Shown one piece after another: positions 8,611-17,301 of a stretch of DNA of 64,000 nucleotides. How positions within the stretch are numbered: the stretch's first letter is position 1; each line of letters begins with the position of its first letter. A model generated the notes under the pieces. That model searched no databases. It was not told where the DNA came from and was given only the letters and a program-made list of their open reading frames with translations. Source of the DNA: Methylobacterium sp. B4 (GTDB lineage: Bacteria; Pseudomonadota; Alphaproteobacteria; Rhizobiales; Beijerinckiaceae); assembly GCF_003201865.1 (NCBI RefSeq), contig NZ_QJJJ01000016.1, positions 29,799-93,798 on the forward strand. Direction: 5' to 3'. The position numbers were made by a program, and so were the translations under genes.

Positions 8611-10542
8611 TCAGGCGACCGGCTCCGAGCGCTGCGCCTCCTCCAGCAGCAGGCGCTCGTCCTCGGCGCGCTTGAGCGCCTCGCGTGCCGCGTCGGCCTG
8701 CCGCTGGCGGTTCCAGAGCGCGGCGTAGACGCCGCCGCGAGCGAGCAAGCTGGTGTGGTCGCCCCGTTCCACGACGCGCCCATGGTCGAGCACGAGGATC
8801 TCGTCGGCGTTGATCACCGTCGAGAGGCGGTGGGCGATGACCAGCGTGGTTCGGCCCTGGCTGACCCGGTCGAGGGCGGCCTGGATCTCCCGCTCGGTGA
8901 ACGAATCGAGCGCCGAGGTCGCCTCGTCGAGGACGAGGATGGGCGGACCCTTGAGGATGGTGCGGGCGATCGCCACCCGCTGCTTCTCGCCGCCCGAGAG
9001 CTTCAGCCCGCGCTCGCCCACCGGCGTGTCGTAGCCCTCCGGCAGGCTCTCGATGAAGCGGTCGATCTGAGCCAGCCTAGCGGCCTCGCGCACCTCGGCC
9101 TCGCTCGCATCCCAGCGGCCGTAGCGGATGTTGTAGCCGATGGTGTCGTTGAACAGGACCGTGTCCTGCGGGACCATGCCGATGGCCGCGCGCAGGGAAT
9201 CCTGGCGCACGGCCGCGATGTCCTGCCCGTCGATGGTGATGCGCCCGCCCTGCGGCTCGTAGAAGCGGAACAGCAGGCGTGAGAGCGTCGACTTTCCCGC
9301 CCCCGAGGGACCGACGATGGCGACCGTGCGGCCCGCCGGCACCTCGAAGGACACGCCGCGCAGGATCGGCCGCTCCGGGATGTAGGCGAAGCGCACGTCC
9401 TCGAAGCGCACGGTTCCGGCCTCCACCTTGAGCGGGGCCGCACCCGGGCGGTCGGCGATCTCGGGATTGCGGTGGAGGATCAGGAACATGTCGTCGATGT
9501 CGATCAGTGCCTGTTTGATCTCCCGGTAGATCATCCCCATGAAGTTCAGCGGCATCGAGAGCTGCACGAGCATCGTGTTGACGAGCACGAAGCCGCCGAT
9601 GGTGGTGCGGCCCGCCATGATGTCGCGGGCAGCAAGCCACATCACCGCGGTCATGCCGATGGTGAAGATCACCGCTTGGCCCGCATTGAGCACCGCGAGC
9701 GAGACGTAGGTCTGCGTCGAGGCCTTCTCGTAGCGCTCCATCGAGGCGTCGTAGCGGGAGGTCTCACGCTTCTCCGCACCGAAATACTTCACCGTCTCGT
9801 AGTTCAGGAGCGAATCGACCGCCTTGGTGTTGGCCTCGGTGTCCGAGTTGTTCATCCGGCGGCGGATGCCGATGCGCCACTCCGTGGCTTTCCAGGTGAA
9901 GCCGAGATAGGACGCGATCATGCCCGCCACGACGACCGAGTAGAGCCAGTCGAACTCGTAGGCGAGGATGCCGAGCACGAGCACCAACTCGACGATGGTC
10001 GGCACCAGGGTCAGCACCATCAGGCGCGACAATTCCTCGATGCCCGAGCGGCCCCGCTCCAGCACCCGGGTCAGGCCGCCGGTCTTGCGCTCCAAGTGGA
10101 AGCGCAGGCTGAGGCGGTGCATATGCTCGAAGGTCTGGAGCGCGAGCTTGCGCACGGCGTGCATCGCCACCTTGGCAAACAGCCCGTCACGCACCTGCGT
10201 GAGTCCGGCCATAGCGATGCGCGACAGGCCGTAGAGGCCGATCAGGAGGAAGGGCGCCGAGAGCAGGCCCGCCGGCACGGCGGAGGCGGCGGCGGCCGTG
10301 CCGTCCTTGGCGCCGATCGCCGCGACCAGCGCGTCGGTGGCCCACTTGAAGGTGAACGGCATCACCATCGTCGCGGCCTTGGCCACGAAGAGCAGGCCGA
10401 AGGCGAGAAACACGCGGCGCTGGAGGTCGGCGCGGCCGTGCGGCCAAAGGTAAGGCCAGAGGCGGCGATAGGTCGTCAGGAGGCCCGGGCGTTCGAGAGG
10501 CGTGGACGCGCCCTCCCCCGCCGGCGCGGGTGCTTGTGCCAT
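8611..10542 (-). CDS. ABC transporter, Atm1/ABCB7-type half-exporter
   Basis: The 643-residue protein is a fused membrane-ATPase half transporter working as a homodimer in the inner membrane. Six membrane segments lie in the first 320 residues, followed by the ATPase with Walker A GPSGAGKST near residue 411, signature LSGGEKQR, Walker B ILVLDEAT and the H-loop IAHRLST. The motif NYETVKYFGAEKRE is characteristic of the Atm1 family, which exports glutathione-linked sulfur or metal conjugates; alphaproteobacterial members confer heavy-metal tolerance. The start at 10542 was chosen over 10593. A charged coiled tail ends the protein. Confidence 0.9.
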   Translation of the reverse strand: MAQAPAPAGEGASTPLERPGLLTTYRRLWPYLWPHGRADLQRRVFLAFGLLFVAKAATMVMPFTFKWATDALVAAIGAKDGTAAAASAVPAGLLSAPFLLIGLYGLSRIAMAGLTQVRDGLFAKVAMHAVRKLALQTFEHMHRLSLRFHLERKTGGLTRVLERGRSGIEELSRLMVLTLVPTIVELVLVLGILAYEFDWLYSVVVAGMIASYLGFTWKATEWRIGIRRRMNNSDTEANTKAVDSLLNYETVKYFGAEKRETSRYDASMERYEKASTQTYVSLAVLNAGQAVIFTIGMTAVMWLAARDIMAGRTTIGGFVLVNTMLVQLSMPLNFMGMIYREIKQALIDIDDMFLILHRNPEIADRPGAAPLKVEAGTVRFEDVRFAYIPERPILRGVSFEVPAGRTVAIVGPSGAGKSTLSRLLFRFYEPQGGRITIDGQDIAAVRQDSLRAAIGMVPQDTVLFNDTIGYNIRYGRWDASEAEVREAARLAQIDRFIESLPEGYDTPVGERGLKLSGGEKQRVAIARTILKGPPILVLDEATSALDSFTEREIQAALDRVSQGRTTLVIAHRLSTVINADEILVLDHGRVVERGDHTSLLARGGVYAALWNRQRQADAAREALKRAEDERLLLEEAQRSEPVA

Positions 10543-10671
10543 CGTCGTGTTCGGAAAGACCTTGCGGCGCGGAGCGGCCGTTATCCGCCGCATATAGGCC
10601 CACCGTCCGTCATGCGCACCCCGCCACGGCCGAAGCGCTTGGCGCGCCTCCCCGATCCGGCCAGCCGGGGC

Positions 10672-12303
10672 TCAGGTGCGACGATCGGTGCCGGGCTTGG
10701 CGGCCGGAGTGCCGGACGACGATTCGTCCTTCGGCAGCACGAACATCTGGCCGGGATAGATCAGGTCGGGGTTGCGGATCTGCTGCTGGTTGGCGTCGTA
10801 GATCACGGTGTAGCGGTGGCCGTGGCCGTAGGTGCGCCGGCTGATCTGCCACAGGCTATCGCCGCGGGTGATCCGGGCGGTGCTGATCTCCGGCACGAAG
10901 ACGCTGCCCGCCTCGGCTGCGGACGGCGAGGCGCCTCCCGGCTCCGCCGTTGCGAGGCGCTCCCGCCCCGCCGAGGCCGGAGCGCCCGATGCCTTGCCGG
11001 GAAGGGCGGGCGCGAGGGCGGCTGCCGCCCGGCCGTCACGCTCCGGCGAAGGGACCGTCGGGACCGCCGTCGCGGCGATGGACGGCGTGCCGGACGGCGC
11101 GGGGCTGGCCGGCTCCGTGCCGGCTTGCTTTCCCGTCCGCAGCGGCGCGGCCGCGAGGCTCGGCGCCATCGGTTGGGCCGCGGGTGTTTTCCCGGGCGTT
11201 CCCTGCGCCGGGTGCGTCGCCGGCCGCTCGGCGGGCATCGCTGCGGCGTCGCGCTTCTGGCTCGGCGCGGATCGCTCCTCCGGCCCAGCGCCGGCAAACC
11301 GCGTCGGCGGGCTGTCGGGATAGACAAAGGCCACCTCGGCGCGGCTGCGCACCTTGCCGCCCGCCGGATCGCCCGTATCGACCCGGATGCGGTAGGCGCC
11401 CGGCTTCACGCCGCGCCCGATCGTGAAGGCGACCCGCCCATCCGCGCCGGCCTGTCCAGAGGCGACCAGCGTGTCGTTGAGGTAGAGACGAACGGCGCTG
11501 CCCGCCGCCGCCTGGCCGGTCACGTCGAGGCGTCCGCCCTCCTGGGCATCGACGCTGACGATGCGGGCCGTGCCCGTGGTTCCGCCCGAAACGCGGCCGC
11601 CCTCGGCGGTTCCGGCCGTCGCGGGCGCGGCGGTGCCGGGGGATTCGGCGACGGCCGTCGGCGGCTTGGTCGTCGCGCCCTGCGCCTCCGGCGCGTCGGG
11701 CTGGGAGAGCACCTGGGTCGGCCGATCCGGCGCGCTCAGCGCGATCAGCGGCTTGGTGTTGCGGGTCTCGGCTACCACCACGGTGACGCTTTCGCGGCCG
11801 GCCAGCGTCCGCCCGTCGGCGGCGGTGGCGCGCAGCGAAATCTCGCTCGACCCCGTCGGAAGATCCGGCGGCGTGAGCGCGAACTGGCCCGACGCGTCGG
11901 CTGTCGCCGCGGCGAAGGGGCGCCCGTCCCGCATGAGTTCGATACGGGCGTTGGGCACCGTGCGGCCGGCGATGACGCTCGCTCCGTCGGGCTCGACGCG
12001 GACGATGTCGAAGCTCGGCGCCCCGTCCGGTTCGGGCCCGGCGCGGCCGGCCGCCCCGCTTTCCCCTTGCGGCAGGGCCGGGAGAGCGGCATGAGGAGAG
12101 CCCGTCGAGGGCGCTTCGCCCGCGCGGTCCCCGGTTTCCGTCCCGTTCGGCTTGTCCGGTGCGGCCGGCGTCTCGGCAGAAGGGTTGACCGCCGCGTTGC
12201 GCTTGAGGAGTTCCCCCGTCCCGAACAGCGCCACGACCATGGCGAAGCCGCCGAGCAGGCCTGCAGCCGCGAGGACGATGCTTCGCCGCAGCTCAGCCGT
12301 CAT
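10672..12303 (-). CDS. Membrane-anchored Ig-like/LysM peptidoglycan-binding protein
   Basis: The 543-residue protein has an N-terminal membrane anchor (residues 9-30), an Ala/Pro/Gly-rich linker, at least two Ig-like beta repeats (about 105-180 and 250-330), a second low-complexity region, and a C-terminal LysM domain (about 470-525, RGDSLWQISRRTYG ... NPDLIYPGQMFVLP). LysM binds peptidoglycan, so the protein probably ties the inner membrane to the wall. The frame runs upstream past 13 kb, but the ATG at 12303 gives the membrane anchor and avoids the divergent LOG gene. The precise role is unknown. Confidence 0.85.
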   Translation of the reverse strand: MTAELRRSIVLAAAGLLGGFAMVVALFGTGELLKRNAAVNPSAETPAAPDKPNGTETGDRAGEAPSTGSPHAALPALPQGESGAAGRAGPEPDGAPSFDIVRVEPDGASVIAGRTVPNARIELMRDGRPFAAATADASGQFALTPPDLPTGSSEISLRATAADGRTLAGRESVTVVVAETRNTKPLIALSAPDRPTQVLSQPDAPEAQGATTKPPTAVAESPGTAAPATAGTAEGGRVSGGTTGTARIVSVDAQEGGRLDVTGQAAAGSAVRLYLNDTLVASGQAGADGRVAFTIGRGVKPGAYRIRVDTGDPAGGKVRSRAEVAFVYPDSPPTRFAGAGPEERSAPSQKRDAAAMPAERPATHPAQGTPGKTPAAQPMAPSLAAAPLRTGKQAGTEPASPAPSGTPSIAATAVPTVPSPERDGRAAAALAPALPGKASGAPASAGRERLATAEPGGASPSAAEAGSVFVPEISTARITRGDSLWQISRRTYGHGHRYTVIYDANQQQIRNPDLIYPGQMFVLPKDESSSGTPAAKPGTDRRT

Positions 12304-12507
12304 GACCGTCCACTCCCGTCCTGCCCGTGTCGGTGCGCATGCCCGAAAAGCAACGTCGCTTGTCGACAACCCGTCCAATTCCCGTGACATATTAACGAAC
12401 ATGAGAAGAACACCAAAGCTCGATCGCGCGGGGGCGCCCCGTTCGTCCGCGAACTCAGCATTCTTGCGCGTGGGCGGTGCTCGCCGCCGCGGCCGGGGAG
12501 TGCTGTG

Positions 12508-13110
12508 ATGGCGCGGCTGACTTCCGTCTGCGTCTATTGCGGCTCGGGCTTCGGGGGCGATCCGGCCTTCGCCGACGCGGCCCGGCGCCTCGGCACCTCC
12601 CTGGCCCGAGCCGGGGTCAAGCTGGTCTATGGCGGCGGCAATGTCGGCCTGATGGGCACGGTGGCGGGCGCGACGCTCGATGCGGGCGGCCACGTCACCG
12701 GCATCATCCCCGATTTCCTGAAGTCGCGCGAGCGCATGCTCGACGCGGTGCAGGAGACGATCGTCGTCTCCGACATGCACACCCGCAAGAAGCTGATGTT
12801 CGACCGCGCCGACGCCTTCGTGGCGATGCCCGGCGGCATCGGCACCCTGGAGGAGCTGGTCGAGCAGCTGACCTGGGCGCAGCTCGGCCAGCACCGCAAG
12901 CCGATCCTGCTCCTGTCGGTCAACGGCTTCTGGGATCCGCTGATCACCCTGATCGACCACATGCGCGGCCAGGGCTTCATCCGCGAGGGACTCGATCTGA
13001 GCTACCTCATCGGCGACGATCCCGACCGCGTGGTCGAGCGGCTGGAGGCGGCCCTGGCGGAGGCCGGCCCGGCCCCGCATGCCGACGCACTGATCGAGAA
13101 GCGATTCTGA
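12508..13110 (+). CDS. LOG family protein (cytokinin-riboside-monophosphate phosphoribohydrolase type)
   Basis: The 200-residue protein is a LOG/TIGR00730 Rossmann-fold enzyme that hydrolyses a nucleoside monophosphate N-glycosidic bond. The family motifs VYGGGNVGLMG and PGGIGTLEE, with the catalytic Arg/Glu region, are intact. In plants and some bacteria the substrate is isopentenyl-AMP (cytokinin release); in others the in vivo substrate is AMP or unknown. The ATG at 12508 was chosen because GGGGAG lies seven bases upstream; the overlapping GTG at 12505 is too close. It is divergent from the LysM gene. Confidence 0.9.
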   Translation: MARLTSVCVYCGSGFGGDPAFADAARRLGTSLARAGVKLVYGGGNVGLMGTVAGATLDAGGHVTGIIPDFLKSRERMLDAVQETIVVSDMHTRKKLMFDRADAFVAMPGGIGTLEELVEQLTWAQLGQHRKPILLLSVNGFWDPLITLIDHMRGQGFIREGLDLSYLIGDDPDRVVERLEAALAEAGPAPHADALIEKRF

Positions 13111-13118
13111 GGGCGGCC

Positions 13119-13922
13119 ATGCTGCGGACGGAGCAGGACGGGGCCATGACGGGTCACACCATCGCGGGCGAGCATACCGGCCAGCATTATTCGGAGGTGC
13201 TGGCCCGCCTCTCCCGCAACGCCGCCGTCCAGCGCTACCTCGAGATCGGCGTGGCCCACGGCGACATCTTCGCGGGCATCGCCTGCCGCCACGGCATCGC
13301 CGTCGATCCCGAATTCCAGCTTCGGACCAACGTCGCGGCCAACAAGGTCCGCGTGTCACTGTTCCAGGTCATGAGCGACCTGTTCTTCGAGCACCTGAAC
13401 CTGCGCCGCGACCTCGGCGGGCGGCTCGATCTCGCCTTCCTCGACGGGATGCACCTGTTCGAGTTCCTGCTGCGGGACTTCCTCAACACGGAGGCGATCT
13501 GCCGTCGCGACTCGATCATCGTGATGCACGACTGCCTGCCGGTGGCCGAGCCGATGGCCGACCGAGATCCGGTTCAGGCCGGCATCCGCGGCCGCGGCAC
13601 GCCGTTCGAGAACTGGTGGACCGGCGATGTCTGGAAGGTTGTGCCGATCCTCGCCCGCTTCCGCCCGGATCTCGAGGTGATGCTGGTGGACGCCCCCCCC
13701 ACCGGCCTCGTGATCGTCACCGGGCTCGATCCCGCCTCGCGCACCCTCGGACGGAACTACGAGGCGATCGTCGAGGAGTTCTCGCGCTTGCCCAACACGG
13801 CGGAGGAGATCGCGCAGGTCTATGCCGAGCACCCGCTCGTGCCGACGGAGGAGGCCCTGCGCCGGCTGGGCGGCCGATCCTACGCGAACGGCTCGGGCTG
13901 GCTGCGGCGGCTGACGGGCTGA
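13119..13922 (+). CDS. SAM-dependent methyltransferase-like protein (Methyltransf_24 type)
   Basis: The 267-residue protein begins 8 bases behind the LOG gene and is probably co-transcribed. The motif-I-like YLEIGVAHGD at about residues 47-56 and the acidic motif LDLAFLDGMHLFEFLLRD fit class I methyltransferases often found with glycan genes. HDCLPVAEP resembles the post-motif segment of the same group. The substrate is unknown. A second start at 13146 has an AGGA ahead and cannot be excluded. Its end is four bases from the converging cysS stop. Confidence 0.7.
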   Translation: MLRTEQDGAMTGHTIAGEHTGQHYSEVLARLSRNAAVQRYLEIGVAHGDIFAGIACRHGIAVDPEFQLRTNVAANKVRVSLFQVMSDLFFEHLNLRRDLGGRLDLAFLDGMHLFEFLLRDFLNTEAICRRDSIIVMHDCLPVAEPMADRDPVQAGIRGRGTPFENWWTGDVWKVVPILARFRPDLEVMLVDAPPTGLVIVTGLDPASRTLGRNYEAIVEEFSRLPNTAEEIAQVYAEHPLVPTEEALRRLGGRSYANGSGWLRRLTG

Positions 13923-13926
13923 GGTC

Positions 13927-15315
13927 TCAGCCCGCCACCGTCCAGGTGGTGCTGCCGTCCTTGTTGTCCTTCACGCTCACGCCCATGGCGGTGAGCGCGT
14001 CGCGCACCCGGTCGGAGGCGGCCCAGTCCTTGGCTGCCCGCGCCGCCTTGCGCTCGGCCAGCAACGCTTCGACCCGCGCCACGTCGATGCCGGTGGCGCT
14101 GACCCGCTCCGCCTCGCGCTGCGCCTTCGTGCGCGGCAGGAAGCCCATCAGCCCCGCCCCAGCCTTAAGGGCCGCGGGGCTCGTGCCGGCGAGCCGGTGC
14201 AACTCGCCGATGGCGGCGGGCGTGTTCAGGTCGTCGGCGAGCGCCTCGACCACGCCGGCCGGTACCTCGGCATCGGGCGCCGCCTCGCCGGCCGCCTCGT
14301 ACCAGCGGTCGAGCATCCGGCTCGATTCCTCCAGGCCGCGAAGGGTCCAGTCGATCGGCTGGCGGTAGTGCGACTTGAGCATGTTGAGGCGCGCCACCTC
14401 GCCCGGCCAGTCGTCCAGCACCTGGCGGATGGTGATGAAGTTGCCGAGCGACTTCGACATCTTCTCCCCTTCGACCTGCAGGAAGCCGTTGTGGAGCCAG
14501 ACATTGGCCATCACGTCGGTGCCGAAGCAGCAGCGGGATTGGGCCACCTCGTTCTCGTGGTGGGGGAAGATCAGGTCGATGCCGCCGGCATGGATGTCGA
14601 AGGTCTGTCCCAGGTGCTTCCACGACATGGCGGAGCACTCGATATGCCAGCCGGGCCGGCCTGCCGCATCGATCCCGCAGGGCGAGGGCCAGGAGGGCTC
14701 GCCGGCCTTCGAGGGCTTCCACAGCACGAAGTCGAGGGGTGAGCGCTTGTAGGGCGCCACCTCGACGCGGGCACCGGCCTCCATCTCGTCGAGGGGGCGC
14801 TTCGAGAGCGCGCCGTAATCGGGCATGGAGGGCACGTCGAACAGCACGTGCCCTTGCGCCACGTAGGCGTGGCCGGCCGCGACCAGCCCCTCGATCAGCC
14901 GGTGCATCTCGGCGATATGGTCGGTGGCCCGCGGCTCGATGAAGCGTGCCGGCTCGCCCGCCCGGTTCACGTCTTCGGCCATCAGCACGCCGAGGTCGCC
15001 GACATCCGTGTGGAATTGCGCCAGCGTGCCGTCGGTGAGTTCGCGGATGGTGATGCCCCGCTCCGCCGCGCGGGCGTTGATCTTGTCGTCCACGTCCGTG
15101 ACGTTGCGGGCGTAGGTGACGTGCGCCTCCCCGTAGAGGTGGCGCAGCAGCCGGAACAGCAGGTCGAAGACGATGATCGGCCGCGCGTTGCCGATATGGG
15201 CCGCGTCGTAGACCGTCGGCCCGCAGGCATACATCCGCACGTTTGCCGGATCGATCGGCGTGAAGGCCGCCTTCTCGCGGGTCAGCGTGTTGTAGAGCCG
15301 CAACATCGGAGTCAT
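13927..15315 (-). CDS. cysS: Cysteine--tRNA ligase
   Basis: The 462-residue class I aminoacyl-tRNA synthetase charges tRNA-Cys. The zinc ligand C31 in YACGPTVYD, the HIGH box as HIGN (40-43), the second zinc site near WHIECSAMSWKHLG and HHENEVAQ, and KMSKS at 285-289 are present. The C-terminal DALR-like region ends in a short degenerate segment (VSVKDNKDGSTTWTV). The ATG at 15315 was chosen over an upstream in-frame start at 15435 because homologues begin close to LRLYNTLT. Confidence 0.97.
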   Translation of the reverse strand: MTPMLRLYNTLTREKAAFTPIDPANVRMYACGPTVYDAAHIGNARPIIVFDLLFRLLRHLYGEAHVTYARNVTDVDDKINARAAERGITIRELTDGTLAQFHTDVGDLGVLMAEDVNRAGEPARFIEPRATDHIAEMHRLIEGLVAAGHAYVAQGHVLFDVPSMPDYGALSKRPLDEMEAGARVEVAPYKRSPLDFVLWKPSKAGEPSWPSPCGIDAAGRPGWHIECSAMSWKHLGQTFDIHAGGIDLIFPHHENEVAQSRCCFGTDVMANVWLHNGFLQVEGEKMSKSLGNFITIRQVLDDWPGEVARLNMLKSHYRQPIDWTLRGLEESSRMLDRWYEAAGEAAPDAEVPAGVVEALADDLNTPAAIGELHRLAGTSPAALKAGAGLMGFLPRTKAQREAERVSATGIDVARVEALLAERKAARAAKDWAASDRVRDALTAMGVSVKDNKDGSTTWTVAG

Positions 15316-15641
15316 CGACTGCGTTCCTGCCGGGCGGGCCCGGCCTCCCTGGCGGTCTGCCCCGCCCTCGTCGTTTGTCGTTGGGGCGCAGCGGCTTCCA
15401 CCGCCCGCCGCCCGGCACCGAAGCGGTTTCGCCACATTGCCGCCGAAGCCGCCGGCCCTTGCTGTTGCGCTGCGGCGACGGCCATCGCACCCAGGCTGGG
15501 CTACCTCAAAACGGTGATGAATTCGAGAACGGCGGATGCCTGCGCCGCCGCTCCGACGACCGTGATCGGTTCGGCAAGGATTTGTTTACCGCCTCGTCCG
15601 AACCTTCGCTCCTGAACGAACCCGTTCACAAGGTTTTCACC
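15316..15641. other. Intergenic region between divergent cysS and a small secreted protein gene
   Basis: These 326 bases must hold the promoters of cysS (minus) and the 15642 gene (plus). No ORF with credible initiation, no strong hairpin and no recognisable operator is seen. Confidence 0.5.
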
Positions 15642-15971
15642 ATGCGCCGCGCGTCCGTCGCCTTCCTCGCCCTCGTTCTCGCCACCGCGACCCTGCCGGC
15701 CCGCGCCGGAAGTGAGGCCTCGACGGTCAAGCACGTCGAGAAGACGTTCCTGATCCCGGCCGAGGAGGGCTACGGCGTCGGCGAATGCCTGAGCGGCGGC
15801 CCGAGCGAGTGCGGACAGGTCGTCGCCAACGCTTGGTGCGAGGCGCAGGGCTTTGCCAGCGCCAGCACCTACGGCGTGGCCGCGCAGGACGAGTATACCG
15901 GCGCCATCGACGCCCCGGCGGCCCCGGTGAAGAGCGCGCCGCGCCCGCTGCGCATCACATGCCAGGATTGA
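15642..15971 (+). CDS. Small secreted protein of unknown function
   Basis: The 109-residue product has a clear signal peptide (MRRASVAFLALVLATATLPARA). The mature part contains four cysteines (ECLSGGPSEC, AWCEAQG and a C-terminal ITCQD), suggesting two periplasmic disulfides. The family is not recognised. The upstream open frame from 15375 has no credible initiation site, so the ATG at 15642 was chosen. It precedes the yefM-yoeB pair by 93 bases. Confidence 0.7.
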   Translation: MRRASVAFLALVLATATLPARAGSEASTVKHVEKTFLIPAEEGYGVGECLSGGPSECGQVVANAWCEAQGFASASTYGVAAQDEYTGAIDAPAAPVKSAPRPLRITCQD

Positions 15972-16027
15972 TTCTCTCTCCGCATCGATCAAACCCGGCT
16001 TGCGCGCAACACGCGCCGTCCCTATCG

Positions 16028-16051
16028 ATCTGTACAAGGAACGGTACAGAT
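16028..16051. promoter_or_regulatory. Probable YefM-YoeB operator
   Basis: A perfect 8-bp inverted repeat, ATCTGTAC-N8-GTACAGAT, lies 14 to 37 bases before the yefM start. It contains one full TGTACA hexamer (16031-16036) and a near copy GGTACA (16043-16048) with centres 12 bp apart. TGTACA cores in paired palindromes are the known operator design of E. coli yefM-yoeB. The site therefore probably mediates autorepression by the complex. Confidence 0.8.
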
Positions 16052-16064
16052 TTGGCGCGGATTC

Positions 16065-16319
16065 ATGGGTCACGTCGGTTTCACGGAGCTGCGGCGTAAC
16101 TTGGCCGAGCATCTCGACCGGGTTGAGAGCGATCGAGTCGAACTCGTGGTGTCCCGGCGGCGCCACGAAGATCTCGCCATCATCCCGCTCGCCGAGTTGG
16201 AGAGTTTGCGCGAGACCGTGCATCTCCTCAGCACGCCGACCAATGCTGCCCGGCTGCGGGAGGGCGTAAGCCAGCTCGATGCGGGCGGGGGCTTGGAGCG
16301 CTCCCTGATCGAGGAATGA
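16065..16319 (+). CDS. yefM: Antitoxin of the YefM/Phd family
   Basis: The 84-residue protein is the DNA-binding antitoxin partner of YoeB. The N-terminal FTELRRNLAEHLDRV segment forms the dimerising DNA-binding part, and the C-terminal run LLSTPTNAARLREGVSQL followed by LERSLIEE is the YoeB-binding tail, closely matching the E. coli layout. The stop codon overlaps the toxin start (ATGA at 16316-16319), which couples their translation. An inverted TGTAC repeat lies just upstream. Confidence 0.93.
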   Translation: MGHVGFTELRRNLAEHLDRVESDRVELVVSRRRHEDLAIIPLAELESLRETVHLLSTPTNAARLREGVSQLDAGGGLERSLIEE

Positions 16320-16585
16320 GGCTGCTCTGGTCCGATCGAGCCTGGGAGGATTACCTCTACTGGCAGGCCAACGATCCTGGCACGTTGAGGCGCCTCAACG
16401 AACTCATCAAGGATGCGTCGCGCTCGCCCTTCGCGGGACTCGGCAAGCCCGAGCCGCTGAAAGGCAATCTGAAGGATTGGTGGTCGCGCCGCATCACAGG
16501 ATCGCACCGGCTTGTCTACCGGGTCGGCGGCACGGGCGCCGAGCAAACGCTCGAAATCGCCCAGTGCCGCTGGCATTACGAGTGA
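16316..16585 (+). CDS. yoeB: Toxin YoeB (ribosome-dependent mRNA interferase)
   Basis: The 89-residue RelE-fold toxin cleaves mRNA in the ribosomal A site. All family catalytic residues are in place: E46 in GKPEPLK, R65 in HRLVYR, and the C-terminal H87-Y88 in CRWHYE, with the WSRRIT block ahead. A single extra glutamate follows the canonical terminal HY. It overlaps yefM by four bases. The intact catalytic set suggests an active toxin. Confidence 0.95.
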   Translation: MRLLWSDRAWEDYLYWQANDPGTLRRLNELIKDASRSPFAGLGKPEPLKGNLKDWWSRRITGSHRLVYRVGGTGAEQTLEIAQCRWHYE

Positions 16586-16597
16586 GGCGCAGCCCGC

Positions 16598-17173
16598 TCA
16601 TTTCAGGAAGTCGGCGCATTTCGGCGGCGGCTCGGTGCCCCAGGGCGCCAGCGGGACGCTCGAGGTCGAGTTCTTGGGCGAGCCCTGCACCACCTTGTCC
16701 GAATAGACCATGTAGATCAGCGTGTTGCGCTTGGTGTCGCAGCCGCGCACGATCTGCATCGACTTGAAGATCAGCGAGCGCCGCTCGCTGAACACCACCT
16801 CGCCCTGTTTGACCTTGTCCTTGAACTGGACCGGGCCGACCTGCCGGCAGGCCAGCGAGATGTCGGACACGTCTTCGGCGAGCCCGAGCGTGCCCTTGAT
16901 GCCGCCCTTCTCGGGCTGGGTGTACCAGCAGGCCACGCCCGCCACCGCCGGGTCGTCGATGCCGTAGACCACGAGCTTGTCGTTGGGCGTGAGCGGGCGC
17001 CAGACCGTCGACTTGTCGAAGATCCGGTCGGGTTCCTGCGCCCGAGCAGCGTCGCCCGCGAGCAGCGCCAGTCCGGTGGCGAGGCCGGCTGCCATCAACC
17101 GGGCCGTGTGTCCATTGGTGCTCGTGAGCCACATCGTCGACGCAATCCCCGCAAAGCTTGGCGCGAGAGACAT
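16598..17173 (-). CDS. creA: CreA family periplasmic protein
   Basis: The 191-residue protein matches the CreA family, exported proteins of unknown function. Characteristic stretches are VYGIDDPAVAGVACWYTQPEKGG, EDVSDISLACRQVGP and IFKSMQIVRGCDTKRNTLIYMVYSDK. A signal peptide is formed by LMAAGLATGLALLAGDAARA; starts at 17173, 17134 or 17095 would all give an export signal, and none has a clear ribosome binding site. It ends 12 bases from yoeB, convergently. Confidence 0.88.
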   Translation of the reverse strand: MSLAPSFAGIASTMWLTSTNGHTARLMAAGLATGLALLAGDAARAQEPDRIFDKSTVWRPLTPNDKLVVYGIDDPAVAGVACWYTQPEKGGIKGTLGLAEDVSDISLACRQVGPVQFKDKVKQGEVVFSERRSLIFKSMQIVRGCDTKRNTLIYMVYSDKVVQGSPKNSTSSVPLAPWGTEPPPKCADFLK

Positions 17174-17301
17174 GGTGTCTCTGTCCCCGAGGGTCGAGGG
17201 GCTTTAACACAGGTGCTGCTCCGCGGCTCCGCTTCGCCGCGGTCCGCCGAAAGCCTTCCCCCGCCCGCGCTCTCCTGCCTGAAATCCCCAGCATCCGCAC
17301 C

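Noticed and set aside
9472..12387. 971-codon plus-strand ORF
   Set aside because: It is opposite the ABC exporter and LysM genes and has no domain-like content.
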